A DNA stretch of 64,000 nucleotides from Bauldia sp. (GCA_037200845.1 JBBCGQ010000001.1:186001-250000), one strand, 5' to 3'; shown: positions 25,920 through 35,158, counted from the stretch's first letter. Notes: generated from the letters alone by a model not told the origin. Numbers and translations: made by a program.

Positions 25920-26657
25920 TTACTCCGCCGCCTCGCGGGCCGCGACGCGCGTATCGCGCGACAGCCAGAGATCGATGAATCCATCGAGAAAAGCCGCGGT
26001 CTGCCAGTCGTGTAGCGCGCGGCCTTCGAAGTGATATTCGCGGTCCTGCTTGCCCGGCGCCGACGGACGCTCGCCCATGCGCTGGGTCCAGCGGTTGACC
26101 ATCGCCGTCGTCAGCTCGATGTGGAACTGGATCGCGAACGCCGCCGGTCCGTACACGAACGCCTGGTTCGGAAACGTCTCGGCCGCGCCCTCGGCAAGCA
26201 GCGTCGCGCCGACCGGCAGGCCGAAGCCTTCGCGATGGAACTGATGCACGCGGTCCGGCCAGCGCATCAGCTTGCGGCCCGCCTCGGTTGCCTTCAGTCC
26301 GAACCAGCCGACCTCGATGTGGCCGTCGCCGTGCGGCCCGACCGCGGCGCCGAGATGGCGCGCCAGCATCTGCGCGCCAAGGCAGAGACCGAGAAACGGC
26401 GCCCCTTCGCGGAGCGGCACGTCGATCCAGTCGGTCTCCTGCTTCACGTAGTCGTCGGGATCGTTAACGCTCATCGGCCCGCCGAAGATCACCGCGCCGG
26501 CATGCTCCGCCAGCGTTGTGGGCAATGCGTCGCCGAAGCGCGGGCGGCGAATATCGAGGCGGTGGCCGCGATCGACCAGCCGGTGGCCGACGCGGCCCGG
26601 CGTCGACTGCTCCTGGTGGAGCACGATCAGGATCGGCTTGTGGCTAGTGGCGGCCAC
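25920..26657 (-). CDS. Class I glutamine amidotransferase-like protein (GMP-synthase-like)
   Basis: A 245-residue stand-alone GATase1 domain. The nucleophile elbow GLCLGAQ carries C92, and the catalytic histidine and glutamate are H179 and E181 in QFHIE, so the triad is complete. The N-terminal FGGPMSVNDPDDY is typical of the YfeJ-like proteins, which resemble the glutaminase part of GMP synthase but lack the synthetase domain. It overlaps the TerB-like gene by 14 bp, so the pair is co-translated. The physiological acceptor is unknown. Confidence 0.88.
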   Translation of the reverse strand: MAATSHKPILIVLHQEQSTPGRVGHRLVDRGHRLDIRRPRFGDALPTTLAEHAGAVIFGGPMSVNDPDDYVKQETDWIDVPLREGAPFLGLCLGAQMLARHLGAAVGPHGDGHIEVGWFGLKATEAGRKLMRWPDRVHQFHREGFGLPVGATLLAEGAAETFPNQAFVYGPAAFAIQFHIELTTAMVNRWTQRMGERPSAPGKQDREYHFEGRALHDWQTAAFLDGFIDLWLSRDTRVAAREAAE

Positions 26658-27144
26658 TGTCGCGCACCTTCTTCTTCAGCGCGATGCGCGTCGCCGTCGG
26701 CACGGCGAGCAGCTCGGCCACGCGCCACACCGCGTTGTCCTCGAATTCGTGCACCGTGCCGTCGGCGTAGACCAGCTTCCACATCATCTCGATGATGCGC
26801 TCGCGGTCGCCGATTTCCAGGCGCCGCTTGAGCACGCTGGTGAAGCCGTAAAGATCGACCGCCTCGGCATCGGCGCCCTCGGCCTTCTTCGCCAGCGACG
26901 CCGCCTCGTCGACCGACAGGGCAAAGCGGCGCGACAGGAGGTCGGTCAGCATCGTGCGCTCGTCGTCCGAAACGACGCCGTCGATCGCGATGACGTGGAA
27001 AAGCAACGCCGCGGCGGCGAGCTGCAGCTCGTCCTCGGCGGCCGGCCCGGGCGCACGCTGGGCGGTCGCTTCGCTGAGGAATCGCTTGATGGCGGCGAGC
27101 AAACGGGCGCTCCGGCAAGGAAAGTCGCGCCACTCTAGTCGCAT
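26644..27144 (-). CDS. TerB-family (tellurite-resistance TerB-like) protein
   Basis: A 166-residue helical protein with the TerB signature: LLFHVIAIDGVVSDDERTML with conserved acidic residues, then IEMMWKLVYADGTVHEFED. TerB-like domains bind metal ions and sit in tellurite or stress systems, but single TerB genes are common without terC/terD, as here. The frame is open to 27288; the ATG at 27144 is chosen because the conserved part begins soon after it. Confidence 0.85.
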   Translation of the reverse strand: MRLEWRDFPCRSARLLAAIKRFLSEATAQRAPGPAAEDELQLAAAALLFHVIAIDGVVSDDERTMLTDLLSRRFALSVDEAASLAKKAEGADAEAVDLYGFTSVLKRRLEIGDRERIIEMMWKLVYADGTVHEFEDNAVWRVAELLAVPTATRIALKKKVRDSGRH

Positions 27145-27519
27145 CGCGGGAGGCTGGGAAACGCCGCCCGCCGTCGCAGCTCGCCAAAAAAGAAAAACCG
27201 CCGGGCGGACCGGCGGTTTTGAGGCAAGACTCAAACCCGAATGAGACTGCGTCCCTAGAACGACCGCCCGAACCAAAAAGCGGGCCAATAAGATGAAAGA
27301 ACGAAAGTGCCTGAAGAAAAACTAGGTGATCACCGAATGGACAATGGCGACACTATTAATTCAACACCGACTACGCCCCTAAAACTTTCTCAGTAGCGAA
27401 ACGCTTCGGGCCATTGGCGCGGCGAATCACTACGCAAATGATTCTGCGAAAACTGACCCGCGTTTGCAAGCATCTCGCGTGGGGCGCCGTGTAGCGGGGA
27501 AAACGGTGGAAGACGCCGG
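27145..27519. other. 375-bp gap holding a terminator
   Basis: No gene is supported between the TerB-like gene and the uronate dehydrogenase stop. It contains the strong terminator at 27194-27220 and an AT-rich, unstructured stretch around 27280-27400 that may hold the terB promoter-distal part of the upstream transcript. Confidence 0.6.
27194..27220 (-). terminator. Strong Rho-independent terminator
   Basis: AAAACCGCCG (27194-27203) and CGGCGGTTTT (27211-27220) are perfect 10-bp arms around a 7-base loop. On the minus strand the stem is followed by TTTTTCTTTTTT, an excellent U-tract. It ends the leftward sugar-importer/uronate operon about 300 bp after the last gene and separates it from the TerB-like gene. 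The plus-strand side has only TTTT, so it is chiefly one-way. Confidence 0.88.
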
Positions 27520-28326
27520 CTAACTGGTTCGCACGGCTGCGAGTTTTTCGACGATGCAGAACTCGCCGCCCTGGTTGAGGTCGGCCCTGGGGTCGCCGGT
27601 CATGTCGCTGTGGTCGTTGGCGAGCGACTCGGCGGCATAGTCCTCCGAGCGGTCGACCGGCCGGTAGCCCAGCGCCTCGGCCCGCTCGTTGGTCCACCAG
27701 GCGCGCCTGTTGTCCGACATGCCGTAGACGATGTCGTTTTTGACGTCCGGATGGTCGAGCCCGATGCGGATCAGTTGCGCGAGATCGCGCCGGCTGATCC
27801 AGATCGCCAGCCGCCGCCGGTCGAACGGCTTCGCCACCACGTGCCCGATGCGGATCGACAGCACCTCGGCGCCGTACTTGTCGGCGTAGAGGCTGCCGAG
27901 CGCCTCGCCGAACGCCTTGCTGAGGCCGTAGCGCGAATCGGGCCGCACGCTGACGTCGACCGGGATCGTCTCGGCCTTGGGGTAGAAGCCCATCGCGTGG
28001 TTGCTGGAAGCGAAGACGATGCGCCGCACGCCCTCCAGCCGCGCCGCCTCGAAGACGTTGTGCACGCCGACGATGTTCGACGCGAGGATCGTTTCCCACT
28101 CCGCCTCGTAGGCGTAGCCGCCGAGATGCACGACGCCGTCGCAGCCCGCGACCGCACGGCGGAGAGCGGCAAGATCGCCGAGCGAGGCCGGCGCTTCTTC
28201 CTCGCCGGCAACGAGATCGGCAACCGGCCGCTGGTCGGACAGCCGCACCAGATAATGCGGGCGCAGCAACGGCCTGAGCCCGGTCGCGACGCCGCCCGCC
28301 CCGCCGGTGATCAGGATACGCTTCAT
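27520..28326 (-). CDS. udh: Uronate dehydrogenase (NAD-dependent)
   Basis: A 268-residue short-chain dehydrogenase of the extended type. The N-terminus has the Rossmann motif TGGAGGVATG, and the active site has S/N in FASSNHAMGFYP and Y133-xxx-K137 (YGLSK). The FASSNH...GFYP block, HLGG near residue 68 and WW in RRAWWTNE match Agrobacterium uronate dehydrogenase closely. That enzyme oxidises galacturonate or glucuronate to the aldarolactone. It is the last gene of the sugar-importer operon, which supports uptake and oxidative breakdown of a hexuronate or similar sugar acid. Confidence 0.86.
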   Translation of the reverse strand: MKRILITGGAGGVATGLRPLLRPHYLVRLSDQRPVADLVAGEEEAPASLGDLAALRRAVAGCDGVVHLGGYAYEAEWETILASNIVGVHNVFEAARLEGVRRIVFASSNHAMGFYPKAETIPVDVSVRPDSRYGLSKAFGEALGSLYADKYGAEVLSIRIGHVVAKPFDRRRLAIWISRRDLAQLIRIGLDHPDVKNDIVYGMSDNRRAWWTNERAEALGYRPVDRSEDYAAESLANDHSDMTGDPRADLNQGGEFCIVEKLAAVRTS

Positions 28327-28391
28327 CTCAAGCCTCCGAACGGAAACGGGGACCCGAAGGCCCCCGCTCGTTCAATCCGTATGCGATTGCA

Positions 28392-29537
28392 TCACGCCGC
28401 CGCGGCAAGCCGCTTGGCGACCGCGGCGGTGACTGGCGCCGGCCGCTCGACCGTCGACTTGATCGTGACGAAGCTGCGCTTCGCCGGCGAGGTCAGGATC
28501 GCCTCCATCACCTCGACGACATGCGCGGCAAGCCGGCCCGAGCAGCGCGGCTCGCGCTTCGAGCGGGCCGCATCGACCAGATCCGAGACGCCGAGCATGC
28601 GGTAGTTGGCGCGCGTCGGCTCGCTCGGCGGCCAGTTGTAAGCGCCGAACGAACCGCCGGCGCTGTCGACCTCTACGTAGTCGCCGCCGCGCGAGGAATA
28701 GAGGATCTTGCCCGAGAAGAAGTTCGGGTCCGGCACCAGCATCGAGCCTTCCGTGCCGTAGAACTCGATCGGGTTCGGATGGCCGTGCTTCCACACGTCC
28801 CACGAGGCGCCGAGCGTGATCTGCGCGCCGTTCGCGAATTCGAGAATCGCGTTGATGTTGGTCGGCGTCGAAACCTTGATCTTCTTGCCCTTGAGCGGGC
28901 CCTCGGCCGTGACCAGGCGCGTCGGCGAGCCCATCGAGGCCATCGCCGTCACGCTCTTCACGCCGCCGAGCAGGCTGACCAGCGTCGTGATGTAGTAGAC
29001 GCCGACGTCGAACACCGGACCGGCGCCCGGCTGGAAGAAGAAGCCGGGGCTCGGATGCCAGTGCTCCATGCCGTGGCTCATGACGTAGGCGGTGCCGCCG
29101 ACGACCTTGCCGATGGTGCCCTTGTCGAGCAACTGGCGCACGGTCTGCGCGCCGGCGCCGAGGAAGGTGTCCGGCGCGCTGCCGAGCTTCAGGCCGCGCT
29201 TGTCGGCTTCCTTGACGAGCTTGGCCGCGTCCTTGGCGTTGAGCGCCAGCGGCTTCTCGGTATAGGCGTGCTTGTCCGCGGTGAGGATCGACTTGGTAAT
29301 GTCGTAGTGCACCGCCGGGATGGTGAGGTTCACCACCACTTCGATGTCTTTTTCCTTGAGCAGGTTGTCGGGCGTCAGCGCCTTGACCGAAAACTGCTCG
29401 GCGCGCTTCTTCGCGACTTCCGGAACGATGTCGGCGACCGCCACGATCTCGACGTTGCTGAAGCGCGGCGCGAGGCGGAGATACGCCTCGGAGATGTTGC
29501 CGCAACCGATGATGCCGACCTTGGCCTTCGATGCCAT
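28392..29537 (-). CDS. Gfo/Idh/MocA-family oxidoreductase
   Basis: A 381-residue NAD(P)-dependent sugar oxidoreductase. The Rossmann motif GIIGCGNISEAY is at residues 8-19 and the conserved EKP catalytic lysine motif at 94-96 (TEKPLALN). The C-terminal alpha/beta domain includes GAGPVFDVGVYYI, the family's substrate-side helix. Members oxidise or reduce inositols, glucose, uronates and their lactones. It lies between the isomerase and uronate dehydrogenase genes in one operon, so it likely handles an imported sugar derivative. Confidence 0.92.
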   Translation of the reverse strand: MASKAKVGIIGCGNISEAYLRLAPRFSNVEIVAVADIVPEVAKKRAEQFSVKALTPDNLLKEKDIEVVVNLTIPAVHYDITKSILTADKHAYTEKPLALNAKDAAKLVKEADKRGLKLGSAPDTFLGAGAQTVRQLLDKGTIGKVVGGTAYVMSHGMEHWHPSPGFFFQPGAGPVFDVGVYYITTLVSLLGGVKSVTAMASMGSPTRLVTAEGPLKGKKIKVSTPTNINAILEFANGAQITLGASWDVWKHGHPNPIEFYGTEGSMLVPDPNFFSGKILYSSRGGDYVEVDSAGGSFGAYNWPPSEPTRANYRMLGVSDLVDAARSKREPRCSGRLAAHVVEVMEAILTSPAKRSFVTIKSTVERPAPVTAAVAKRLAAAA

Positions 29538-29542
29538 AAAAC

Positions 29543-30304
29543 CTAGCCCCTTCCGATCAGACCGGAGACGTACTTGTAGGAATTGGCCGCGTACGAACGC
29601 CAGTCCGACGGGTTGTCGTGCTCCATCACCAGCAGGTTGGAGCCGGTCGACGAGATCGCCGGCAGCAGCGCCTTCCAGTCGATGACGCCGGCACCGACGT
29701 CGGTCCAGCCATCGTCCTTGGCGACGATCGGCTTGGTCGTATCCTTGATGTGGAACGCGGCGATCTTGCCGGCTTCCTTCCTGATCTCGGTCGCCGAGTC
29801 CGCACCGGCGCGGAAGATCCAGCCGATGTCGGCCTCGAAGCGCACGCCGTTGCCGGCGAGGATGTGGTCGATCGGCCGCGAGCCGTCGGGCAGCTTGGCG
29901 TATTCGAAATCGTGGTTGTGCCAGCCGAGCTTCAGCCCGGCCTCGGCGAGATGGCCGGCGTGCTCCGACAGGCGATGTCCGAACGCCTTCCAGCCTTCTA
30001 CCGTCGAGGGCCGCGCATCGCCGCCGACGTGCGGGATGATCACGGTCTCGAGGCCCAGCGTCTTTGCCTGATCGATGACCTTGGCGCGGTCGGCTTCCAG
30101 ATCGGCGAGCGGCATGTGCGCGGTCGGGATCGCGAGACCGAGCGCGTCCGCCTTCACGCGCAGGCCCTTGGGGTCGGCCTGGAAGTTGCCGCCGTACGGC
30201 TCGACGGCGTCGTAGCCGATCGCCGCGAGACCCTCCAGCACCGGCTCCAGCGGCGGAAATTTGCGCGCGCCGTAGAGCTGGAACGAAATCCGGTAGTTCG
30301 CCAT
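29543..30304 (-). CDS. Sugar phosphate isomerase/epimerase-like TIM barrel
   Basis: A 253-residue AP-endonuclease-2/xylose-isomerase-like barrel. Conserved acidic and histidine residues are visible in GYDAVEPYGG, GWHNHDFEY and RFEADIGWIF, the last holding the central metal glutamate and aspartate. Proteins of this group isomerise or epimerise ketoses, or dehydrate inosose (IolE). It lies 5 bp upstream of the Gfo/Idh gene, a common pairing in sugar and inositol catabolism. Confidence 0.9.
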   Translation of the reverse strand: MANYRISFQLYGARKFPPLEPVLEGLAAIGYDAVEPYGGNFQADPKGLRVKADALGLAIPTAHMPLADLEADRAKVIDQAKTLGLETVIIPHVGGDARPSTVEGWKAFGHRLSEHAGHLAEAGLKLGWHNHDFEYAKLPDGSRPIDHILAGNGVRFEADIGWIFRAGADSATEIRKEAGKIAAFHIKDTTKPIVAKDDGWTDVGAGVIDWKALLPAISSTGSNLLVMEHDNPSDWRSYAANSYKYVSGLIGRG

Positions 30305-30346
30305 GGCTTTATTCTTCGTGTTTGCGGGTGACTGGGAGTGGAAGGC

Positions 30347-31432
30347 CTAAAGGCGCGCGCCGCTCTCCGCATCGAAGATCGAAGCCGCCGAAGGATCGAA
30401 GCCGGCGCGAACCGTTTCGCCGATCGCGTATCCGTCCTCCGGACCGATACGCACCGACATCATGTTCTTGCCGACCGTGCCCCACAGTAGCGCATCGGCG
30501 CCCATCGGATCGATGAGTGAAACCGTCACGGGCAGCGTCGCGTGGCCGTTCAGGTCCTTCACCGAAAGCTGCTCCGGGCGCACGCCGAGCGCGATCGGCT
30601 GCCCTTCGGCCGGCGCGCCGATGAAGTTGTAGCCGTTGAGCGGAACCTCGCTGCCGTCGTCGAGCGCCACCACAACAGTGCCGTTCGCCTTCTTGATCTT
30701 GCCGTCGAGGAAGTTCATCGCCGGCGAGCCGACGAAGCCCGCGACGAACCGGTTGATCGGCCGGCGGTAGATTTCCTTAGGCGAGGCAAGCTGCTGGATG
30801 AGGCCATTGTGCATGACCGCGATGCGGTCGGCGAGCGTCAGCGCCTCGATCTGGTCGTGCGTGACGTAGATCATCGTCGAGCCGAGCTGGATGTGCAGCT
30901 TCTTCAGTTCGACGCGGAGCTCGGTGCGCAGCTTGGCGTCGAGGTTCGACAGCGGCTCGTCGAACAGGAACACCTCGACGTCGCGCACCAGCGCGCGGCC
31001 GATGGCGACACGCTGGCGCTGGCCGCCGGAAAGCTCGAAGGGCCGCCGCTTCATCAGCGGCTGGATCTGCAGGAGATCGGCCGCCGCCTTGATGCGCTTG
31101 GCGATCTCGGGCTTGGCGACGCGCGCCGTCTTGAGGCCGAACGACAGGTTGCCCTCGACCGTCATGCGCGGGTAGAGCGCGTAGGACTGGAACACCATGC
31201 CGATGTGCCGGTCCTTGGGCTCCTTCCAGGTGACGTTGTCGCCGGCGATCCAGATCTGGCCGCCCGAAATGTCGAGCAGGCCGGCGATCGAGTTGAGCAG
31301 GGTCGACTTGCCGCAGCCCGACGGCCCGAGCAGCACGAGGAATTCGCCCTCCTCGACGTCGACATTGAGGTTTTGCAGAACCTTCAGATTGCCGAAGGTG
31401 ACCTCGAGATTGCGAACCGAAACATGCGCCAT
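30347..31432 (-). CDS. Sugar ABC importer ATPase, UgpC/MalK class
   Basis: A 361-residue ATPase with Walker A GPSGCGKST, ABC signature LSGGQRQRVAIG and Walker B VFLFDEPLSNLD. The C-terminal TOBE-type regulatory region (about residues 240-361, including ALGVRPEQLSV) marks the sugar (CUT1) type. It lies just downstream of the two permease genes, 3 bp after the second, and drives that importer. It may also serve other importers, as MalK/UgpC homologues can be shared. Confidence 0.95.
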   Translation of the reverse strand: MAHVSVRNLEVTFGNLKVLQNLNVDVEEGEFLVLLGPSGCGKSTLLNSIAGLLDISGGQIWIAGDNVTWKEPKDRHIGMVFQSYALYPRMTVEGNLSFGLKTARVAKPEIAKRIKAAADLLQIQPLMKRRPFELSGGQRQRVAIGRALVRDVEVFLFDEPLSNLDAKLRTELRVELKKLHIQLGSTMIYVTHDQIEALTLADRIAVMHNGLIQQLASPKEIYRRPINRFVAGFVGSPAMNFLDGKIKKANGTVVVALDDGSEVPLNGYNFIGAPAEGQPIALGVRPEQLSVKDLNGHATLPVTVSLIDPMGADALLWGTVGKNMMSVRIGPEDGYAIGETVRAGFDPSAASIFDAESGARL

Positions 31433-31435
31433 CGT

Positions 31436-32335
31436 CTACCCTTTCACCGCACCGGCAGCGATGCCGCGCACGAATAGTCTGCCCGAAACGAAATAGATGG
31501 TGAGCGGCACGAGGCCGGTCAGGATCGTCGCCGCCATGTTGACGTTGTATTCGCGCACGCCCTGGATCGAGTTGACGATGTTGTTGAGCTTCACCGTCAT
31601 CGGATAGTTGGTCGGCCCGGCGAAGATCACGCCGAACAGGAAGTCGTTCCAGATGCCGGTGACCTGCAGGATGAGCGCCACCGTGAAGATCGGCAGCGAC
31701 ATCGGCAGCATGATCTTGAAGAACACGCCCCAGAAGCCGGCGCCGTCGACGCGCGCCGCCTTGAACAGCTCGGCCGGCAGCGACGCGAAATAGTTGCGGA
31801 ACAGCAGCGTCAGCACCGGCATGCCGAAGATCGAGTGGATCATGATGACCGCCCACAGCGTCGAGTAGATGCCCATCTTCGACGTGAGCAGCACGAGCGG
31901 ATAGATCATCACCTGGTAGGGAACGAACGACCCGACGAGCAGGATGATGAAGAAGAATTCCGAGCCCTTGAAGCGCCAGTTGGCGAGCGCGTAGCCGTTG
32001 ACCGCGCCAATCGCGATCGAGACGATGACGCTCGGCACCGTGATCTTCACCGAGTTCCAGAAGTTGGTGTGCATGCCGAGGCACTCGAGCCCGGTGCACG
32101 CCTTGTTCCATGCCTTGTCCCACGCATCGAAGGTGATGTGCATGGGCAGCGAGAAGATGTTGCCAAGGCGGACTTCCTCGAGCCCCTTCAGCGACGTCGA
32201 GATCATGATGTAGAGCGGGATCAGGAAGTAGATCGCCGAGATGATCAGGACCGCATAGATGAAGATGCGCGACGGCGCGAAGCGCCGGATCGGACGCGGC
32301 CCTGTCGGGTCAATGGCAAGCGCGGTGCTGCTCAA
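31436..32335 (-). CDS. Sugar ABC importer permease, MalG class (TTG start)
   Basis: No ATG fits the N-terminus. The TTG at 32335 follows AGAGGACG and lies 14 bp after the previous permease stop, giving a normal 299-residue MalG-type protein; upstream codons in this frame are read-through of the other permease gene. About six helices are present, with the EAA loop AELFKAARVDGAGFWGVFFK. It resembles the GtsC-like glucose/mannose-type permeases. It pairs with the MalF-class permease immediately upstream. Confidence 0.9.
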   Translation of the reverse strand: MSSTALAIDPTGPRPIRRFAPSRIFIYAVLIISAIYFLIPLYIMISTSLKGLEEVRLGNIFSLPMHITFDAWDKAWNKACTGLECLGMHTNFWNSVKITVPSVIVSIAIGAVNGYALANWRFKGSEFFFIILLVGSFVPYQVMIYPLVLLTSKMGIYSTLWAVIMIHSIFGMPVLTLLFRNYFASLPAELFKAARVDGAGFWGVFFKIMLPMSLPIFTVALILQVTGIWNDFLFGVIFAGPTNYPMTVKLNNIVNSIQGVREYNVNMAATILTGLVPLTIYFVSGRLFVRGIAAGAVKG

Positions 32336-32349
32336 CGGGGTCGCGTCCT

Positions 32350-33291
32350 CTAGCTTTTCTTCTGGCCGAATTCGTAGAACGCCCACGGGATCACGATGAT
32401 CGCGACGGCGGCGAGCAGCACCGACGAAGCGGCAAGGCCCTGCGCCAGGTTCGACACGAACATGAATTCGTAGACGTAGACGGTCGGGAACTGCGACGAG
32501 AGGCCCGGCCCGCCGCCGGTCATGGCGACCACGAGGTCGTAGGTGCGCACCGCGCCGGCCGCGAACAGCACCAGCGCCGTTATGAACACCGGGCGCATCA
32601 TCGGAATGATGATCGACCAGTAGGTGCGCCACTTGGGAATGCCGTCGACGCGCGACGCCTTCCAGATTTCATCGTCGATGCCGCGCAGGCCCGCGAGCAT
32701 CAGCGCCATCATCAGCCCGGTGCCCTGCCAGACCGCGGCGATGACCAGCGAGTAGACGACCATCTGGCGATTGGCGATCCAGTCGAACGTGAAATTGGTC
32801 CAGCCGAGATCGCGCACCGACTTCTGCAGGCCGAACGCCGGGTTGAGCGCCCATGCCCAGACGATGCCAGTGATGATGAACGACAGCGCGAACGGATAGA
32901 GGAAGATCGTGCGGAACGTGTTCTCGAAGCGGATCTTCTGATCCATGAACACGGCGAGCAGGAAGCCCAGCACGAACGTGAAGGCGAGCGAGAAGATGCT
33001 GAAGACGAAGAGATTCCTGACCGACAACTGCCAGCGCGAGGAGGTGAACAGGCGCGTGTACTGATCTATGCCGACGAAATCCTTCGCGAAATTGGACGTC
33101 GGCAGGATGCGCGAGCTGGTCAGCGAGTAGACGATCGTCCAGATGCTGCAGCCGATGAAAACGACGATCACGGTCGCCATCATGGGCGTCAACGCGATCT
33201 TCGACTGAAGATTACGGAAAATCTTGAGCGGCGGCTTGGTTATCGCGCTCGCCGTGGCGACGTTGGAAATCGGCTGTGCGGTAGCAGACAT
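32350..33291 (-). CDS. Sugar ABC importer permease, MalF class
   Basis: A 313-residue inner-membrane permease with six predicted helices; the coupling EAA loop is DDEIWKASRVDGIPKW. The first helix follows a 30-residue cytoplasmic tail. The AGAVRTYDLVVAMTGGGPG segment is a familiar MalF/GtsB landmark. It is separated from the receptor gene by about 105 bp that contain a perfect hairpin, and it is followed closely by the second permease and the ATPase. Confidence 0.94.
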   Translation of the reverse strand: MSATAQPISNVATASAITKPPLKIFRNLQSKIALTPMMATVIVVFIGCSIWTIVYSLTSSRILPTSNFAKDFVGIDQYTRLFTSSRWQLSVRNLFVFSIFSLAFTFVLGFLLAVFMDQKIRFENTFRTIFLYPFALSFIITGIVWAWALNPAFGLQKSVRDLGWTNFTFDWIANRQMVVYSLVIAAVWQGTGLMMALMLAGLRGIDDEIWKASRVDGIPKWRTYWSIIIPMMRPVFITALVLFAAGAVRTYDLVVAMTGGGPGLSSQFPTVYVYEFMFVSNLAQGLAASSVLLAAVAIIVIPWAFYEFGQKKS

Positions 33292-33338
33292 GACTTACTT
33301 GCCCCTCGCGCTCATCAGGAACGCGGCCCCTGGTTCGA

Positions 33339-33370
33339 CGTGGCCGGCTCGTTTTCGCGAGCCGGCCACG
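33339..33370 (-). other. Perfect 13-bp intercistronic hairpin after the sugar receptor gene
   Basis: Arms 33339-33351 and 33358-33370 are perfect reverse complements with a TTTTCG loop. The hairpin lies 26 bp after the receptor stop and before the MalF-class permease. Lacking a U-tract, it fits an mRNA 3'-end stabiliser that would raise receptor levels over permease levels. Confidence 0.8.
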
Positions 33371-33396
33371 CCAGTGGCTTGCCGTAAGGCTAGGTA

Positions 33397-34644
33397 CTAG
33401 CCCTTCGGGGCGTTCTTGATGATGTCGACGAACGAGGCGAGCGCCTGGTCGACAGTCATGTCCTTGTTGGTGAAGAACTCGTTCTGCAGGTCGCGGATCT
33501 GGTTGATGGTGTCACGATCCATGATCTGAGCGCCCGTCGGGAAGATGTTCGCCGGGTTCTCGAGAATCTTCAGGCCCTTCTTCATGCAGTCGTCAGCCGC
33601 GGCCAGATCGACGTCCGGACGAATCGGCAGCGAGCCCTTCTTCAGGTTGAAGGCGACCTGCACCGGCTTCGAGAACATCGTCGAAGCAAGCAGGAGCTGC
33701 GCCTTGACGACTTCCGGATCCTTCTGCTTCGGGAAGTAGAACACGTCACCGCCCGTATCCAGAACCTCGTGGTAGCCGAGGCCCGGGAGACAATCGTAGT
33801 CGACGCCGGCCTTCATGTTGGCGACCGAGAACTCACCACGGGCCCAGTCGCCCATGACGTTCGCGGCGGCCTTGCCGGTGATGACCAGCGACACGGCGTC
33901 GTTCCACTGCGGAACGATCGTGTTCGGGTCGACGATCTGGCGGGCCTTATCCATGGCCACCCAGATTGCCTTCTCTTCCGGGCCACCGGAGGCGGCCAGG
34001 TCACGATCCTTGTGCGTCTTCAGGTAGAGGTCGATGCCACCCACGCCGACTTCGATGTCGCCGAGGAGCGTGCCGATCGGCCAGCCCTGGGCGGCCGAGA
34101 GGGGCAGGATGCCCTTGGCCTGGAGAGCCGGAGCGGCATTGACGACGTCGTCAAAGTTCTTCGGCGGCTCGATGCCGTTGTCCTGGTAGACGTGGCGGTT
34201 GGTCCACAGCCACTGGCCCGAGTGCAGGTTCACCGGAACGCACCAGACCTTGCCGTTGCGCGTGCAGGATTCCATCTGCGAATGCGGACGAACGAGGTCG
34301 TTCCACTTCTCGGTGGCGGCGAGGTCCGACAGGTCGGTCATCAGGCCGGCGTCAACCAGATCGTCCGAGTCCTTGCCCGGGTTGAACTGGGTGGCACCGG
34401 GCGGGTTGCCGCCCATGATACGGCTGATGATGATCGGGCGAGCCGTGTCGCCGGAGCCGCCGATGGCGCCGTCGACCCAATGATTGCCGGTCGCGTCGAA
34501 CGCGTCGGCAAACACCTTCACGGCCGCGGATTCACCCGCAGACGTCCACCAGTGAGTCACTTCCACGTCGGCGGCGAAAGCCGGCCCACCGACGATCGCC
34601 GCGAGGGCAGTGGCCCCGAGCAGCGTCTTTGCGAAATGCGTCAT
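33397..34644 (-). CDS. Sugar ABC solute-binding protein (GtsA-like)
   Basis: A 415-residue periplasmic receptor with a clear signal peptide cut after AFA (near residue 24). The mature N-terminus VEVTHWWTSAGESAAV and the GNPPGATQFNPGKD segment resemble the glucose/mannose-type receptor GtsA of pseudomonads. Four cysteines are present, two of them flanking the SCTRNGKVWC stretch. GGGAGGA precedes the ATG. It is the first gene of the importer operon; the uronate dehydrogenase downstream suggests a sugar acid or a neutral sugar converted to one. Confidence 0.92.
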   Translation of the reverse strand: MTHFAKTLLGATALAAIVGGPAFAADVEVTHWWTSAGESAAVKVFADAFDATGNHWVDGAIGGSGDTARPIIISRIMGGNPPGATQFNPGKDSDDLVDAGLMTDLSDLAATEKWNDLVRPHSQMESCTRNGKVWCVPVNLHSGQWLWTNRHVYQDNGIEPPKNFDDVVNAAPALQAKGILPLSAAQGWPIGTLLGDIEVGVGGIDLYLKTHKDRDLAASGGPEEKAIWVAMDKARQIVDPNTIVPQWNDAVSLVITGKAAANVMGDWARGEFSVANMKAGVDYDCLPGLGYHEVLDTGGDVFYFPKQKDPEVVKAQLLLASTMFSKPVQVAFNLKKGSLPIRPDVDLAAADDCMKKGLKILENPANIFPTGAQIMDRDTINQIRDLQNEFFTNKDMTVDQALASFVDIIKNAPKG

Positions 34645-34931
34645 TCCATTCCTCCCTATCTTTCCGTCCGCCGATCGGCGTCCGGCACAAGAAGCCTAAG
34701 ACAATTCCAGACGAGCACTCCCAAGCGACAGTCCAAGTCATCAAACCCGCCGGGCGCAATTGTCCCGTCTGGTCGATTTCCGATCCGGAAAAGCTGGGGC
34801 GCATTTTTTGGCGCCCATTCCTCCCAGTTGTGGCGGGCGCGTTATCGCGCCTCTCCTTCTTTCAACAGCGGCGCCGATTGATCGCCGGTTACCGGCATGA
34901 CGAACGGCGCAATTCGAATGGAAAATGTGTC

Positions 34932-34947
34932 GGGCGTTACAACGCCC
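34932..34947. promoter_or_regulatory. Palindrome GGGCGTT-AC-AACGCCC, candidate protein site
   Basis: Perfect 7-bp arms around a 2-base centre, too tight for an RNA hairpin. It lies in the regulatory gap and could be a regulator site, but it does not match the LacI-family pattern. Confidence 0.3.
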
Positions 34948-35073
34948 AGTTCCTCTCCCTCACCCGCTCGAGTGCCTTTGCGGCACTTCTTGCTTCGTCG
35001 TCTTTCTCCGCAACTCCCATGCGGAGGAAGATTGGTCTCTATGACGCACGCCGATCAGACTCGCCAATCGCGC

Positions 35074-35087
35074 TGTAAACGATTACA
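35074..35087. promoter_or_regulatory. Candidate LacI-family operator TGTAAACGATTACA
   Basis: Fourteen bases with a central CG, 12 of 14 positions palindromic, in the TGTAA-N4-TTACA form typical of LacI/GalR-family operators. It is 72 bp upstream of the lacI-type start, so it may be an autoregulatory site and may also control the divergent importer operon. Confidence 0.55.
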
Positions 35088-35158
35088 TTGGACGCTAATT
35101 ACAAGTCGGCGCGAAGTCAATGCCGATGTAGGGAGCGACGAGACTTAACCGTCTCAAC

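Larger units (their letters stand above)
34645..35158. other. 514-bp divergent regulatory region of the sugar operon
   Basis: No gene is supported here. It separates the leftward receptor gene from the rightward lacI-type gene. It contains the LacI-like operator at 35074-35087 and a GGGCGTT-AC-AACGCCC palindrome at 34932-34947. GAGAC-N6-GTCTC at 35139-35154 lies just before the regulator start. Confidence 0.55.
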
